IMG/VR virus record: IMGVR_UViG_3300037805_000525
Span: 45,094 to 109,093 of that record
DNA: 64,000 bases
Reading direction: 5' to 3' (one strand)
From: a virus
The notes beneath the pieces were generated by a model, which saw only the letters and a list, made by a program, of their open reading frames with translations, was not told the DNA's origin and did no database searches. Position 1 is the stretch's first letter. The number at the start of each line of letters is the position of its first letter. This document shows positions 34,293-41,809 of the stretch, in pieces. The translations under genes and the position numbers were made by a program.

Positions 34293-35543
34293 ATGTCCGA
34301 CGTTGAAATGACGACCGAAGAAGAAGCCGCCACCGAAATCACCGAGCTTGAGATCCCGCCCGAAGAAGAGCTGCTGCTCGTTGAGCACGGCACCGAGTGG
34401 ATCGCGCTGGGCGACATCGACACCGAAACCTTCGTGAACCCGCGCGGTGACGTGGGTGATTTGACCGAACTCAAGCAGTCCCTCCTTGCCTCTGGCGTGC
34501 TCGTCCCGCTGAGCGTGGTGATCATCAGCCCAACCGGCATCCTCGACGAGGACAACCAGGCGGAAGCCGTACTGCTGCTCGACGGTCAGCGCCGCCTCGC
34601 TGCGATGCGGGAGCTCCACGACGGCATCAACGAGCACAACGAGCGGGTTGCCCGCGATGGCGGCTTCGACGACCTCGACAGCACGTACCTGTTCGTGGTT
34701 GACGACGGCAAGGGCAACATGGTGCCCAACCCCGACGTGATCCCGCAGGCGTTCTCGGAGCAGTCCTGCAGCGTGAGCATCGCGCGCGCCTGGAGCGAGG
34801 AGCTCCAGAGCGAGATGCTCGTGCGCGCAGCGCTCATCAACGAGAAGCGTGAGTCGATGACCGACTACGACCGCTACTGCTACGTGTGCCGCCTGTCCGA
34901 GCTGGGCATGCGCCAGGTCGACATCGGCAAGAAGCTCACTCGCGCACAGGCGTGGGTGTCCGGCGCGGTCAGCGTCAAGAAGAACGGCTCCAGCGTGCTG
35001 ATCACCGCGATCAAGGAGGGCAAGGTCTCGCTCCGTCGTGGCTTCGAGATCGCCAAGCACAACAAGCGCGAGCAGGCTGCGCTCGTCGCAGGCAAGGCGC
35101 CGGCGAAGAAGTCGACCTTCCGCTCAAGCCGTGAGATCTACGCCGACGTCGTGGCGATGAGCAACCCCGAGGCCTACGTCGATGTTGACGAGGCGCATCG
35201 CCAGATGATGATTCGTACGTTCCGCTACATCATGGGCGATGCGGGCGTGACGCTCGAGCAGCTGATGTACCCGCCCGAGCCCGAGAACGATGTGGCCACG
35301 TCCACGAAGTCCCTGCTCGACCTGATCCCCGAGGCACGTCGTCGGGCGCCCAAGGCGAAGGTCACGCCCAAGAAGCCCGCAACGAAGAAGGCGCCGAAGA
35401 AGGCCGCGCCGAAGAAGGCCGCACCGAAGAAGGACGCACCGAAGAAGGTCGCCCCCAAGGCGAAGGCCCCCGCCAGCACTGCCAAGCCCGCGCGCCCTCG
35501 CCGGGCCGCGCGCCCTCGCCGGACCAAGCCCGCCGCTGAGTAA
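34293..35543 (+). CDS. ParB-like DNA-binding protein with histone H1-like tail
   Basis: 416 aa. An acidic N-terminus (1-30) leads into a ParB/Srx domain: residues 49-75 ('NPRGDVGDLTELKQSLLASG') and 95-107 ('LLLDGQRRLAAMR') match the ParB box region. Residues about 203-230 ('MRQVDIGKKLTRAQAWVSGA') are a KorB/ParB-type helix-turn-helix. Residues about 348-416 repeat Lys-Lys-Ala-Pro units like eukaryotic H1 or bacterial HC1 tails. Roles could be partition, nucleoid organisation or transcription control. Codon use is strongly biased, as in the capsid and sheath genes, suggesting high expression. Own promoter-like element and strong terminator. Confidence 0.8.
   Translation: MSDVEMTTEEEAATEITELEIPPEEELLLVEHGTEWIALGDIDTETFVNPRGDVGDLTELKQSLLASGVLVPLSVVIISPTGILDEDNQAEAVLLLDGQRRLAAMRELHDGINEHNERVARDGGFDDLDSTYLFVVDDGKGNMVPNPDVIPQAFSEQSCSVSIARAWSEELQSEMLVRAALINEKRESMTDYDRYCYVCRLSELGMRQVDIGKKLTRAQAWVSGAVSVKKNGSSVLITAIKEGKVSLRRGFEIAKHNKREQAALVAGKAPAKKSTFRSSREIYADVVAMSNPEAYVDVDEAHRQMMIRTFRYIMGDAGVTLEQLMYPPEPENDVATSTKSLLDLIPEARRRAPKAKVTPKKPATKKAPKKAAPKKAAPKKDAPKKVAPKAKAPASTAKPARPRRAARPRRTKPAAE
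35384..35462. repeat. 15-bp imperfect repeats encoding the Lys/Ala/Pro tail
   Basis: Units of about 15 bp of the type CCGAAGAAGGCCGCG, four to five copies, encode repeated P-K-K-A-A. In-frame length variation is expected. Confidence 0.7.
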
Positions 35544-35566
35544 GGCCTCGGCAACCACCTAGAAGG

Positions 35567-35602
35567 GGCCGCGATTCTCACGAGTCGCGGCCTTTTTTTT
35601 TT
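35567..35602 (+). terminator. Strong intrinsic terminator
   Basis: Perfect 8-bp stem GGCCGCGA / TCGCGGCC with 10-base loop, followed by ten T. It separates the ParB-like gene from the AAA+ operon. Confidence 0.95.
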
Positions 35603-35630
35603 GCCAAATTTTAGAGGACGAAAGTGGAGC

Positions 35631-37316
35631 ATGGACGCCAGACTCGAACTACGTAACCGCCTGCGGGCGATTCACCCACTCATCGCAATCCAAACCCTGG
35701 AAGAGGAGCGGACGATACTGGAGATCGTACGCATGCTCGAGCAGGAGGCCGCCGGACTCGAGGAGGCGCGTGCGTACGACATCTTCCAGTGGGACGTGAT
35801 CAACGCACTACGCCCTATCCAGTCGGTAACGCCCGCACTGCTTCCGGGTAAGAAGAAAGACGTGCGTCCACTACTCGATATCGTAGACCGCGCTATCTCC
35901 ACTGAGTACGCCGGACATCTGGTCATCTTTGTGAAGGACGCCTACGAGATCTTCATCGCCCCCACCACGGCGACCTCGCTGCGGCGCGTGCTCAAGACAA
36001 TGGTCAACCGTGACCCCGAGCGAAAGCTGTACCTCACGGTCATCCTGCTGGACCACACGATGCCAGCGCACCCGACACTTGAAGAGGACATGGTCGCGAT
36101 CGAGTGGCCGTTGCCCACACGTGAGGAGCTCGGTGAGTGCTTCTCATCGGAGGCGCTACTCTCGCTGGTTGGCGACGAGCTGCGTGAAGGCCTCGCGTTT
36201 TTCGATGACGATGTCAAGGCGGGCAGCGAGTGCGAATCTGCGCTGGAGCACATTCAGAACCTCGCGGATGCGGCGCAAGGGCTCAAGATGTCCGAGGCCA
36301 AGCACGCGTTCGTGCTGGCGTTCGGGTCGGAGGCGGACCTCGGCGGTGTGTCCCCGCGGCATATCGTCAAGGCGAAGGAGCAGCTGATTGGCCGCAGTGG
36401 TCTTCTGACGTTCCACCAGCCTGAGGGGACGTTGGCGGACGTTGGTGGCCTGGACCTGCTGAAGGGTTGGCTGCGCGAGCGGCGGCGCGCGTTCGGCCCG
36501 GACGCCGCAGCCTTCGGACTCCCCTCGCCAAAGGCTGTACTCCTGGTGGGCCCGCCGGGTACAGGCAAGAGCATCGTCCCGCGACTTGTAGGCGCTGAGT
36601 GGGGCATGCCCGTTCTGCAGCTAGACATGGGGCAGCTGATGAACTCCATGCTCGGGCAGTCCGAGGCCAACTTGCGTGACGCGCTCCGAACTGCTGAGGC
36701 GGCTGCGCCGGCAATCCTGTGGTTCGACGAGATCGAGAAGGCGATAGGCACGGGTGGCGACCGAGACGGCGGCACCAGCGGACGAATACTTGCTACCTGG
36801 CTCACCTGGATGGCCGAGAAGGAGGCGCCGGTGTTTGTCATCGCGAGCGCCAACGACCCCTTGAAGCTCCCCGCGGAGGTGACCCGCGTCGGCCGATTTG
36901 ATCGGACGTTCTACGTTGGGTTCCCGAATACGAAGGAGCGCGCAGAGATTTTCGCAGTACACTTGCGAAAACGTGGCCGGGACCCGGACGACTTCAACCT
37001 GCAGCTTCTGGCAAGCCGCTCTGACGGATTCAGCGGCGCTGAGATTGAGGGCGCTATTATTGGCGCGCTCTTCAAAGCGTTTGACCGGAATGCGCCCGAC
37101 GTGGAAATGGTCGACCTACTTGACGAGTGCGCGGGACTTACCCCACTGAGCGTGTCAAACGCGGAACAGCTCAGGCCTATGATCGAGTGGGCGGAGAGCA
37201 ACGCGAAGCACGCAAGTGTCCACGACACACCGGCTACAGTGGCGTCCGGTGGGCGCGGTCGTAGCCGCGTTGTCTCGCGCCGAAACCGGCTGGCGATGAA
37301 CAAAAAGATCGGCTAG
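35631..37316 (+). CDS. Ycf46-type AAA+ ATPase
   Basis: 561 aa from ATG 35631; a TTG 30 bp upstream lies inside the terminator tail. Walker A 'GPPGTGKS' at 307-314, Walker B 'ILWFDE' at 362-367, sensor 'ASAND' near 406-409, arginine finger region 'RVGRFDR' at 419-425, and the AAA lid to about 490. The N-terminal 250 residues ('IHPLIAIQTLEEERTILEIV') match the helical/RecA-like N-domain of Ycf46, a SpoVK/Vps4-type family known from plastids and bacteria. It heads the operon with RecA-like, DUF2997, radical SAM and DUF1257 genes. Substrate unknown; probably remodels a protein complex. Confidence 0.85.
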   Translation: MDARLELRNRLRAIHPLIAIQTLEEERTILEIVRMLEQEAAGLEEARAYDIFQWDVINALRPIQSVTPALLPGKKKDVRPLLDIVDRAISTEYAGHLVIFVKDAYEIFIAPTTATSLRRVLKTMVNRDPERKLYLTVILLDHTMPAHPTLEEDMVAIEWPLPTREELGECFSSEALLSLVGDELREGLAFFDDDVKAGSECESALEHIQNLADAAQGLKMSEAKHAFVLAFGSEADLGGVSPRHIVKAKEQLIGRSGLLTFHQPEGTLADVGGLDLLKGWLRERRRAFGPDAAAFGLPSPKAVLLVGPPGTGKSIVPRLVGAEWGMPVLQLDMGQLMNSMLGQSEANLRDALRTAEAAAPAILWFDEIEKAIGTGGDRDGGTSGRILATWLTWMAEKEAPVFVIASANDPLKLPAEVTRVGRFDRTFYVGFPNTKERAEIFAVHLRKRGRDPDDFNLQLLASRSDGFSGAEIEGAIIGALFKAFDRNAPDVEMVDLLDECAGLTPLSVSNAEQLRPMIEWAESNAKHASVHDTPATVASGGRGRSRVVSRRNRLAMNKKIG

Positions 37317-37318
37317 CA

Positions 37319-38236
37319 ATGCGCAGACGTCTATGCGGGATCCCGTCGCTCGACGCACACGGCGGGCTGTCACCCGGCGTCGTAGAGCTCTACGGTGCTG
37401 CGGATGACTTCATGGATGAGACCGCGTGGTACCTAGTAGAGGCACATGACGGGCCGTGCGCCTGGGTGGCGGCCGCGGATTCGGATACCACCGGGATCTC
37501 GCGCACGGATGTGGCACACATACGGCCGGTTACTAGCGAGGCCGCCATCGAGGCCACAGACTTACTCCTGGGAGTTACTGGGATGTTGGTCGTGGTCGAC
37601 CGGATGACGGCGCTACCGCCACACGCATACATGCAGCAGCTGGAAGTGTTGGACAGGTACGAAGCGCAGATCAAACTGCTGTCGCACGCAATGATCATCT
37701 GGCGTGCGTCAGCTGAGGCGCACGGGTCCACGCTCATCCTGATCAATGAGCTGCGCTACTCCAGGGACAACGGAATTCGACCGTTCCTACCCGCCGCGAC
37801 AGCCGGGCGTACGTGCGCGCGGATACGCTGTAGGCGTGGGACGACCGAGGCACGCTACGAGCTCCCGTACATGTTGCGGGTGCATGTCGACTGGCAGGCC
37901 CACGGTACATTCGGGTCGTCTGAGCTAGAGTTCTTCGCAGGGAGGGTGCCATCACCAGGGTGGCAGTACTACAGGATACTGATCCCGCTTCCTTGCGTAG
38001 AGCGCAGGGGCACGTATTCGTCGTTCACGTTCGACGGGGAATCCGTGCGGTACGGACCAGGTAAGCTGGACATGGCCGACCAGATGGCCGCACACGGAAC
38101 ATTCGACAACATTCGTGAGTCTTGCCTGACTCACCTAAGGGAGCTTCATGAAATTCCGAATCACTATAACCAAGGCCGGCGACGTAAAGCAGGACATCGA
38201 AAACGTATCCGGGCAAAGCTGCCAAGGCGAAGGTGA
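37319..38236 (+). CDS. RecA-like protein with degenerate Walker A
   Basis: 305 aa. Its order of motifs follows RecA: 'PSLDAHGGLSPGVVELYG' (9-26) like the strand before RecA's P-loop, then 'AADDFMDET' in place of G-x4-GKT, then 'GPCAWVAAADS' (45-55), Walker-B-like 'MLVVVDRMTAL' (89-99), helix 'YEAQIKLLSHAMIIW', and 'STLILINELRY' (137-147) like 'TVIFINQIR' with its sensor. The missing Lys-Thr means ATP hydrolysis is unlikely. It starts 2 bp after the Ycf46-type gene, and its basic C-terminus overlaps the DUF2997 gene by 89 bp. A structural partner of an active filament or of the AAA+ ring is possible. Confidence 0.65.
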   Translation: MRRRLCGIPSLDAHGGLSPGVVELYGAADDFMDETAWYLVEAHDGPCAWVAAADSDTTGISRTDVAHIRPVTSEAAIEATDLLLGVTGMLVVVDRMTALPPHAYMQQLEVLDRYEAQIKLLSHAMIIWRASAEAHGSTLILINELRYSRDNGIRPFLPAATAGRTCARIRCRRGTTEARYELPYMLRVHVDWQAHGTFGSSELEFFAGRVPSPGWQYYRILIPLPCVERRGTYSSFTFDGESVRYGPGKLDMADQMAAHGTFDNIRESCLTHLRELHEIPNHYNQGRRRKAGHRKRIRAKLPRRR

Positions 38237-38348
38237 GCGCTTCGCCAACCACATGATCGGTACTACGGGCCACATCGTGGACGAGACGCTCAAGCCCGAG
38301 TTCTACTTGGCTGAGGAAGAGGACGTCACGCAGGGCACGCTGGTATGA
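38148..38348 (+). CDS. DUF2997 family small protein
   Basis: 66 aa with GGGAG 5 bases before the ATG. The pattern 'ITITKAGDVKQDIENVSGQSC' then 'KPEFY' near the C-terminus matches DUF2997, short proteins in which a conserved G-x-x-C and a final pE-Y occur. DUF2997 genes are known to sit beside DUF1257/Ycf35 genes in cyanobacteria and other bacteria. The conserved Cys24 could be modified or bind metal. ATGA overlap with the radical SAM gene. Confidence 0.75.
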   Translation: MKFRITITKAGDVKQDIENVSGQSCQGEGERFANHMIGTTGHIVDETLKPEFYLAEEEDVTQGTLV

Positions 38349-38926
38349 CACCGGGCCCTAGCATCGCCGAGGTCAACGTCCCGGCGGCAGGTGCGCTCGG
38401 CGAGGGCGTGATCGCGACGGTACATTTTGACGGCTGCACCCTCGCGTGCGCTGGGTGCTGGAATAAACACCTTTGGCCGCACAAGGCGTGCGACGAGTCC
38501 CTGGGGTCTGTCGCTAAGGCCGTGGCTGCGAAGCTGGCTTGTACACGCCTTGACGGCATTGTATGGAGCGGTGGTGAGCCTCTCCAGTACCCCCACTTCC
38601 CAGCATTCTGCCAGCAGGTGCTAATCGAGCTCAACCGGCCTAAGGTGTGGACGTTTCTGTACACGGGCTACGCGGGCTGCGAGCTGCCGCGCATCCGCTT
38701 CAGCGACTCTGTCCTGCGGATGTGTGGTGTGGACGGGCTGTGTGGCGGGAGGTACAACCCAGAGAAGGTAGAAGGCGCACGCTGGCCAGCAACTTCAACG
38801 AACCAGGAGGTTGTGTGGCTCACCGACAGAGCGCGTGGGAAGCTGCGCAAGACCTCAGTGACCCGCATCACCGCAGCCACAACAACACAGCTCGGGGCTG
38901 ACGGCCCCCTGACGGAGGTACTATGA
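38345..38926 (+). CDS. NrdG-like radical SAM protein
   Basis: 193 aa. The cluster motif C-x3-C-x2-C is at Cys31, Cys35 and Cys38 ('GCTLACAGCWN'), followed by 'WSGGEPLQYP' and 'TFLYTGYAG', the layout of glycyl-radical activases such as NrdG. It should bind a 4Fe-4S cluster and cleave S-adenosylmethionine. No anaerobic ribonucleotide reductase is in this window, and the gene is coupled to DUF2997 and DUF1257 genes on both sides, so its target may be one of those proteins rather than NrdD. Function not established. Confidence 0.85.
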   Translation: MTPGPSIAEVNVPAAGALGEGVIATVHFDGCTLACAGCWNKHLWPHKACDESLGSVAKAVAAKLACTRLDGIVWSGGEPLQYPHFPAFCQQVLIELNRPKVWTFLYTGYAGCELPRIRFSDSVLRMCGVDGLCGGRYNPEKVEGARWPATSTNQEVVWLTDRARGKLRKTSVTRITAATTTQLGADGPLTEVL

Positions 38927-39369
38927 GCCACCAGGTTAAGCTAGTCACGGCAATCGACGACATTGACGACCTTGAGACGATGCTCGAGGAAGTGTTCGGG
39001 CTGAAGTGCGTTCGCAACGGCATCGGCAAGGGCTACTACAAGAAGGATGTGGTCAACTACGACCTGATGCTGGTGTCCGACTTTAAGCGGGACTTCGGGT
39101 TCAGCGCGGTGGACGGGAAGATGCAGCTGCAGCTGGACAGCATGGACCATGGCCGCCTGGACGAGCTGCTGCGCGGTAAGGTCGACGAGGCGTACGCGCC
39201 CGTCGCACAGGTTGCCACCCGGTACAAGCCAATAGAGATGCTCACCATGTGCTACCAGGCGCACAAAGCAGTCACGTACCACGAGCAGCTCGGCCGGAGC
39301 ATTGAGATGTCAGTGCTTGGCGGCGTCCTGGAGATCGTTGCTGAGGACGCGGGGGCCGTTCGAATCTGA
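38923..39369 (+). CDS. DUF1257 (Ycf35-like) protein
   Basis: 148 aa, starting 'MSH' as Ycf35 does, overlapping the radical SAM stop (ATGA). The features shared with Ycf35 are the acidic helix after residue 10, the 'DFGFSAVDGKMQLQLD' strand pair (compare 'YDIGFSWNG...ELVAD'), a tyrosine-containing helix and the terminal 'GGVLEIVAEDAG' strand. Ycf35/DUF1257 has no proven biochemical role. A terminator follows, so this ends the Ycf46 operon. Confidence 0.6.
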   Translation: MSHQVKLVTAIDDIDDLETMLEEVFGLKCVRNGIGKGYYKKDVVNYDLMLVSDFKRDFGFSAVDGKMQLQLDSMDHGRLDELLRGKVDEAYAPVAQVATRYKPIEMLTMCYQAHKAVTYHEQLGRSIEMSVLGGVLEIVAEDAGAVRI

Positions 39370-39385
39370 CAGCGCCTTCGGGCGG

Positions 39386-39410
39386 AGAGGCGCCCACGCG
39401 CCTCTTTTTT
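39386..39410 (+). terminator. Intrinsic terminator of the Ycf46 operon
   Basis: Perfect 8-bp stem AGAGGCGC / GCGCCTCT with CCAC loop and six T. Confidence 0.9.
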
Positions 39411-39424
39411 AGCGCACACCCAAT

Positions 39425-39439
39425 TATCACACTGTGATA
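39425..39439. promoter_or_regulatory. Palindromic operator-like site before the lysis-like genes
   Basis: TATCACACTGTGATA, symmetry extending to 21 bp (39422-39442 approximately). It lies 30 bp before the ATG at 39470, and its right half TGTGATAAT could itself serve as an extended -10 element. Confidence 0.75.
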
Positions 39440-39469
39440 ATTTGCTACGCACGTAACAGGAGGACAGTG

Positions 39470-39841
39470 ATGGTTTTTCTCACCCTCAAGAAGCTCGCGT
39501 CTAATGCATGGGATGGGCTACGCCAAGTGCCTGGGTGGTTAGTGTTCGTGGTGTTAGTCGCGTTCGCGACGCTGGCGTACCTGTACAGGAGGCAAGTGCT
39601 CCTGGTGCGCGTTGCGGAGATCCGACGCGAGGAGATGGACATAGAGCGCGAGCTTGCGGTCAGGCGCAAAGATGCGGCAGGCCGCGCAGATGCCCGCGTG
39701 GACGCGGCCGAAGTTGCGCTCAAGAAGCGCGTCAAGGAGATCACTGAGGTCAAGCTGAAGATCAACGCACAACGCGCTGAGGGGATTACGGGGCTAGCTG
39801 ACGCCTGGAACGAGCGTATCCGCAGGCGGCGTAAGTCGTGA
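39470..39841 (+). CDS. Inner-membrane spanin-like protein
   Basis: 123 aa with AGGAGGA 5 bases before the ATG. One transmembrane helix at about 20-37 ('WLVFVVLVAFATLAYLY') is followed by a highly charged coiled coil to the end, the layout of Rz-type i-spanins that join inner and outer membranes in lysis of Gram-negative hosts. No enzyme motif. The next gene, overlapping by GTGA, is the natural partner. A general membrane-anchored coiled coil cannot be excluded. Confidence 0.55.
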   Translation: MVFLTLKKLASNAWDGLRQVPGWLVFVVLVAFATLAYLYRRQVLLVRVAEIRREEMDIERELAVRRKDAAGRADARVDAAEVALKKRVKEITEVKLKINAQRAEGITGLADAWNERIRRRRKS

Positions 39842-40248
39842 GGGCGCTCACGCTACTACTTACGCTCAGTACGGCCCACGCACAAGTCGGCGGGCTACCC
39901 TGCGAAGAGGCCATCCCGATGACGGTACCGTGTGCCGGGATCCTGCTTCCCGAAGTGGACACGTACGAGGGCTTCGAGTGTCTTGAGGTGACCATCCCGG
40001 AGATGAAGGCGCAGACCGAGCACCGCGACCTCCTGCACGCGGTGGAGGTCAAGGAGCTCGCAGATAGCATCTTCGCGTGCGAGGACGCGCGCGCGAAGAC
40101 TAAGGCGCTCCTAAAGAAGGCCCTCGGGACGGTACCCGTGCCCCCGAAGGAGCCCTGGTACCGCGCAACGTGGGTGGAGGTGACTGTAGTGGTGGGTGCG
40201 TTTGTTCTGGGCGGGGTCGCGGTTCATTACATAAAGAAGGCCGACTAG
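39838..40248 (+). CDS. Exported membrane-anchored protein, possible spanin partner
   Basis: 136 aa from GTG. An N-terminal hydrophobic segment ending 'STAHAQ' looks like a signal peptide with a signal peptidase I site rather than a lipobox. A helical Cys-containing middle part follows, and a C-terminal transmembrane helix ('VEVTVVVGAFVLGGVAVHYI') ends in 'KKAD'. Four cysteines in the middle could form disulphides outside the cytoplasm. Coupled to the spanin-like gene, so a role in lysis is likely but unproven. Confidence 0.55.
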   Translation: MRALTLLLTLSTAHAQVGGLPCEEAIPMTVPCAGILLPEVDTYEGFECLEVTIPEMKAQTEHRDLLHAVEVKELADSIFACEDARAKTKALLKKALGTVPVPPKEPWYRATWVEVTVVVGAFVLGGVAVHYIKKAD

Positions 40249-40257
40249 AGGTGTGGC

Positions 40258-40563
40258 CTACTCGGGCTTGAAGTTTTCAAGGTAGGCGCGCACTTTGGCA
40301 TAGATGATCGTAGAGAACATCCCACCAACACCGCCAGCACACAGCCGAAGAAGGCTGAAGTCCGCATCTGACGACTCCGGAATGAGGCCAATTGCCAACC
40401 CAAAGCTGATCGCCGCCACGCGAATCAGCCAGTCGCTCATCCACTCAGCGAGGAATCGCTTGAATAGCGGCTTCACCATCTCGACGCCGAAGCCGGCAAA
40501 CAAGCCGGCAACCACTACAAGCTGGAGGGCGGCGCCGTAGTTGTCTGGTCGTAGTATCTCCAT
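40258..40563 (-). CDS. Small membrane protein, holin-like
   Basis: 101 aa with GGGAG 5 bases before the ATG. Three hydrophobic segments (about 10-27, 45-61 and 70-90) separated by short charged loops, a layout seen in class I holins. It is convergent with the spanin-like pair, forming a lysis-like cluster, although transcribed with the late tail genes (TGAATG overlap). Could also be a tail membrane protein. Confidence 0.5.
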   Translation of the reverse strand: MEILRPDNYGAALQLVVVAGLFAGFGVEMVKPLFKRFLAEWMSDWLIRVAAISFGLAIGLIPESSDADFSLLRLCAGGVGGMFSTIIYAKVRAYLENFKPE

Positions 40564-40968
40564 TCAATCTCCCAGTAGTTTGTGCATGGCGTACCCGCCG
40601 AGCGTGAGAGCGCCTAGGTGCTTCAGCGCACGCACGCGGTTGAGTACACGAAGTGGCTTTGTCGAAGCCTCGTACCCGCGTACTGCGTGCAGGTCAGCAA
40701 GCGCGCGACCACCTATGTGAGCGCCGATATTCCGGGTGGTGGACGAGCCGCCACCCGGCGCCAACGTCCCAAAAACGCCTGCGAGCTGTGCGCCGCGGCC
40801 GCCGTGGGACAAGCTGCGCTTTAGTGGCGCCACCTCGGAATACCCAAGGCGGCGGCCGAGACGCGTCCCGCCGAGCGCTTCCGTACCAGCGTCCAGGCGC
40901 TGCAGCAACTTGTTACGCAGAATGGCCTGGTAGGACTTCTGCAGTTCGGTGGGTGCGTCAGGCGGCAT
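40564..40968 (-). CDS. Hypothetical basic protein
   Basis: 134 aa. Basic, Gly/Arg-rich, with a weakly hydrophobic C-terminus ('LGALTLGGYAMHKLLGD'). Resembles in composition the Ala/Arg-rich virion proteins at 48484 and 8891. Directly follows the probable tube gene. Function unknown. Confidence 0.6.
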   Translation of the reverse strand: MPPDAPTELQKSYQAILRNKLLQRLDAGTEALGGTRLGRRLGYSEVAPLKRSLSHGGRGAQLAGVFGTLAPGGGSSTTRNIGAHIGGRALADLHAVRGYEASTKPLRVLNRVRALKHLGALTLGGYAMHKLLGD

Positions 40969-40979
40969 GGGTGTACTTT

Positions 40980-41759
40980 CTACGCGAGGCGCGGACCGTT
41001 GTACCCGCCGGTCTCGTCAGGCGCGTTGAATGTATCAACGAGGCCGACGGACGACAGGTTGATGGGCTGCATGCGCTCAAACTGGATGGCAGTGGACTCC
41101 TGTACAAGGAGGCCGCTGGAATCGAAGCCGAAGCTGTGGTTGGGCACCATGCAGGACTCAAGGTAGAACGCGCCGTAGTTGTTGAGCTCGTTGTCCTTCA
41201 AAAGGACGAACATGCCGAACGCCTGATCGAACAGGTCGGACGCCAGGTTCACGAACAAGTTGTTGTACCCCGGCGGGATACGCACCGAGTGTAGCCCATT
41301 TTTACGCACGCCAGCGGCGGCAGGGTTCGGCTGCGTGGTGAACGGGGTCGTTCCTGCGCCACCGGTCTCGATGAGCGGACGAACCTGGAAGGCGCCGGCA
41401 GCGGAGTCGCCGCGCGTGTCGTAGTACGAGTACAGCGCCCGAAGGAGCGAAGGACCGTGGTACATCGGGCGACTGAGCGACGCCTGTCCAACGGTCCGCC
41501 CGCTGAACGGGTACGACCGGCTCGAGCCGATCTCGAACAGGCGAAGCACCGACTTGTTCATCCCAAGGTTGAAGCCTTGGGCGAGTGCGACGGGGTTGAC
41601 CATCGTGTTGGCGGCATCGCCGGCGGCGTCACCAATCTGGTTGTAGAAGGGCGGACCAACACAGATCAGCGCGTGCTTCGCGCTGATGTAGTTGTTGTCG
41701 GGCAACCCGCCCTGGACGTGCTGCCCGTAAGAGCGCCATCCGTTCATTCCTTGGGCCAT
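40980..41759 (-). CDS. Probable tail tube protein
   Basis: 259 aa with AAGGAG 8 bases before the ATG. It lies downstream of the sheath, where the tube gene is expected. The C-terminal part ('FGMFVLLKDNELNNYGAFYL' then 'ESCMVPNHSFGFDSSGLLVQ' and 'STAIQFERMQPINLSSVG') has the strand order of tube folds, with the outer 'ES.. V.F' turn seen in T4 gp19-like proteins. Strong codon bias fits abundant expression. The 212-aa neighbour is the alternative candidate. Confidence 0.55.
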   Translation of the reverse strand: MAQGMNGWRSYGQHVQGGLPDNNYISAKHALICVGPPFYNQIGDAAGDAANTMVNPVALAQGFNLGMNKSVLRLFEIGSSRSYPFSGRTVGQASLSRPMYHGPSLLRALYSYYDTRGDSAAGAFQVRPLIETGGAGTTPFTTQPNPAAAGVRKNGLHSVRIPPGYNNLFVNLASDLFDQAFGMFVLLKDNELNNYGAFYLESCMVPNHSFGFDSSGLLVQESTAIQFERMQPINLSSVGLVDTFNAPDETGGYNGPRLA

Positions 41760-41809
41760 ATCAGAAGCTCCTTAGGCAGCTCGTTCAGTTTGGACTGCGC
41801 AGTCCGGTA

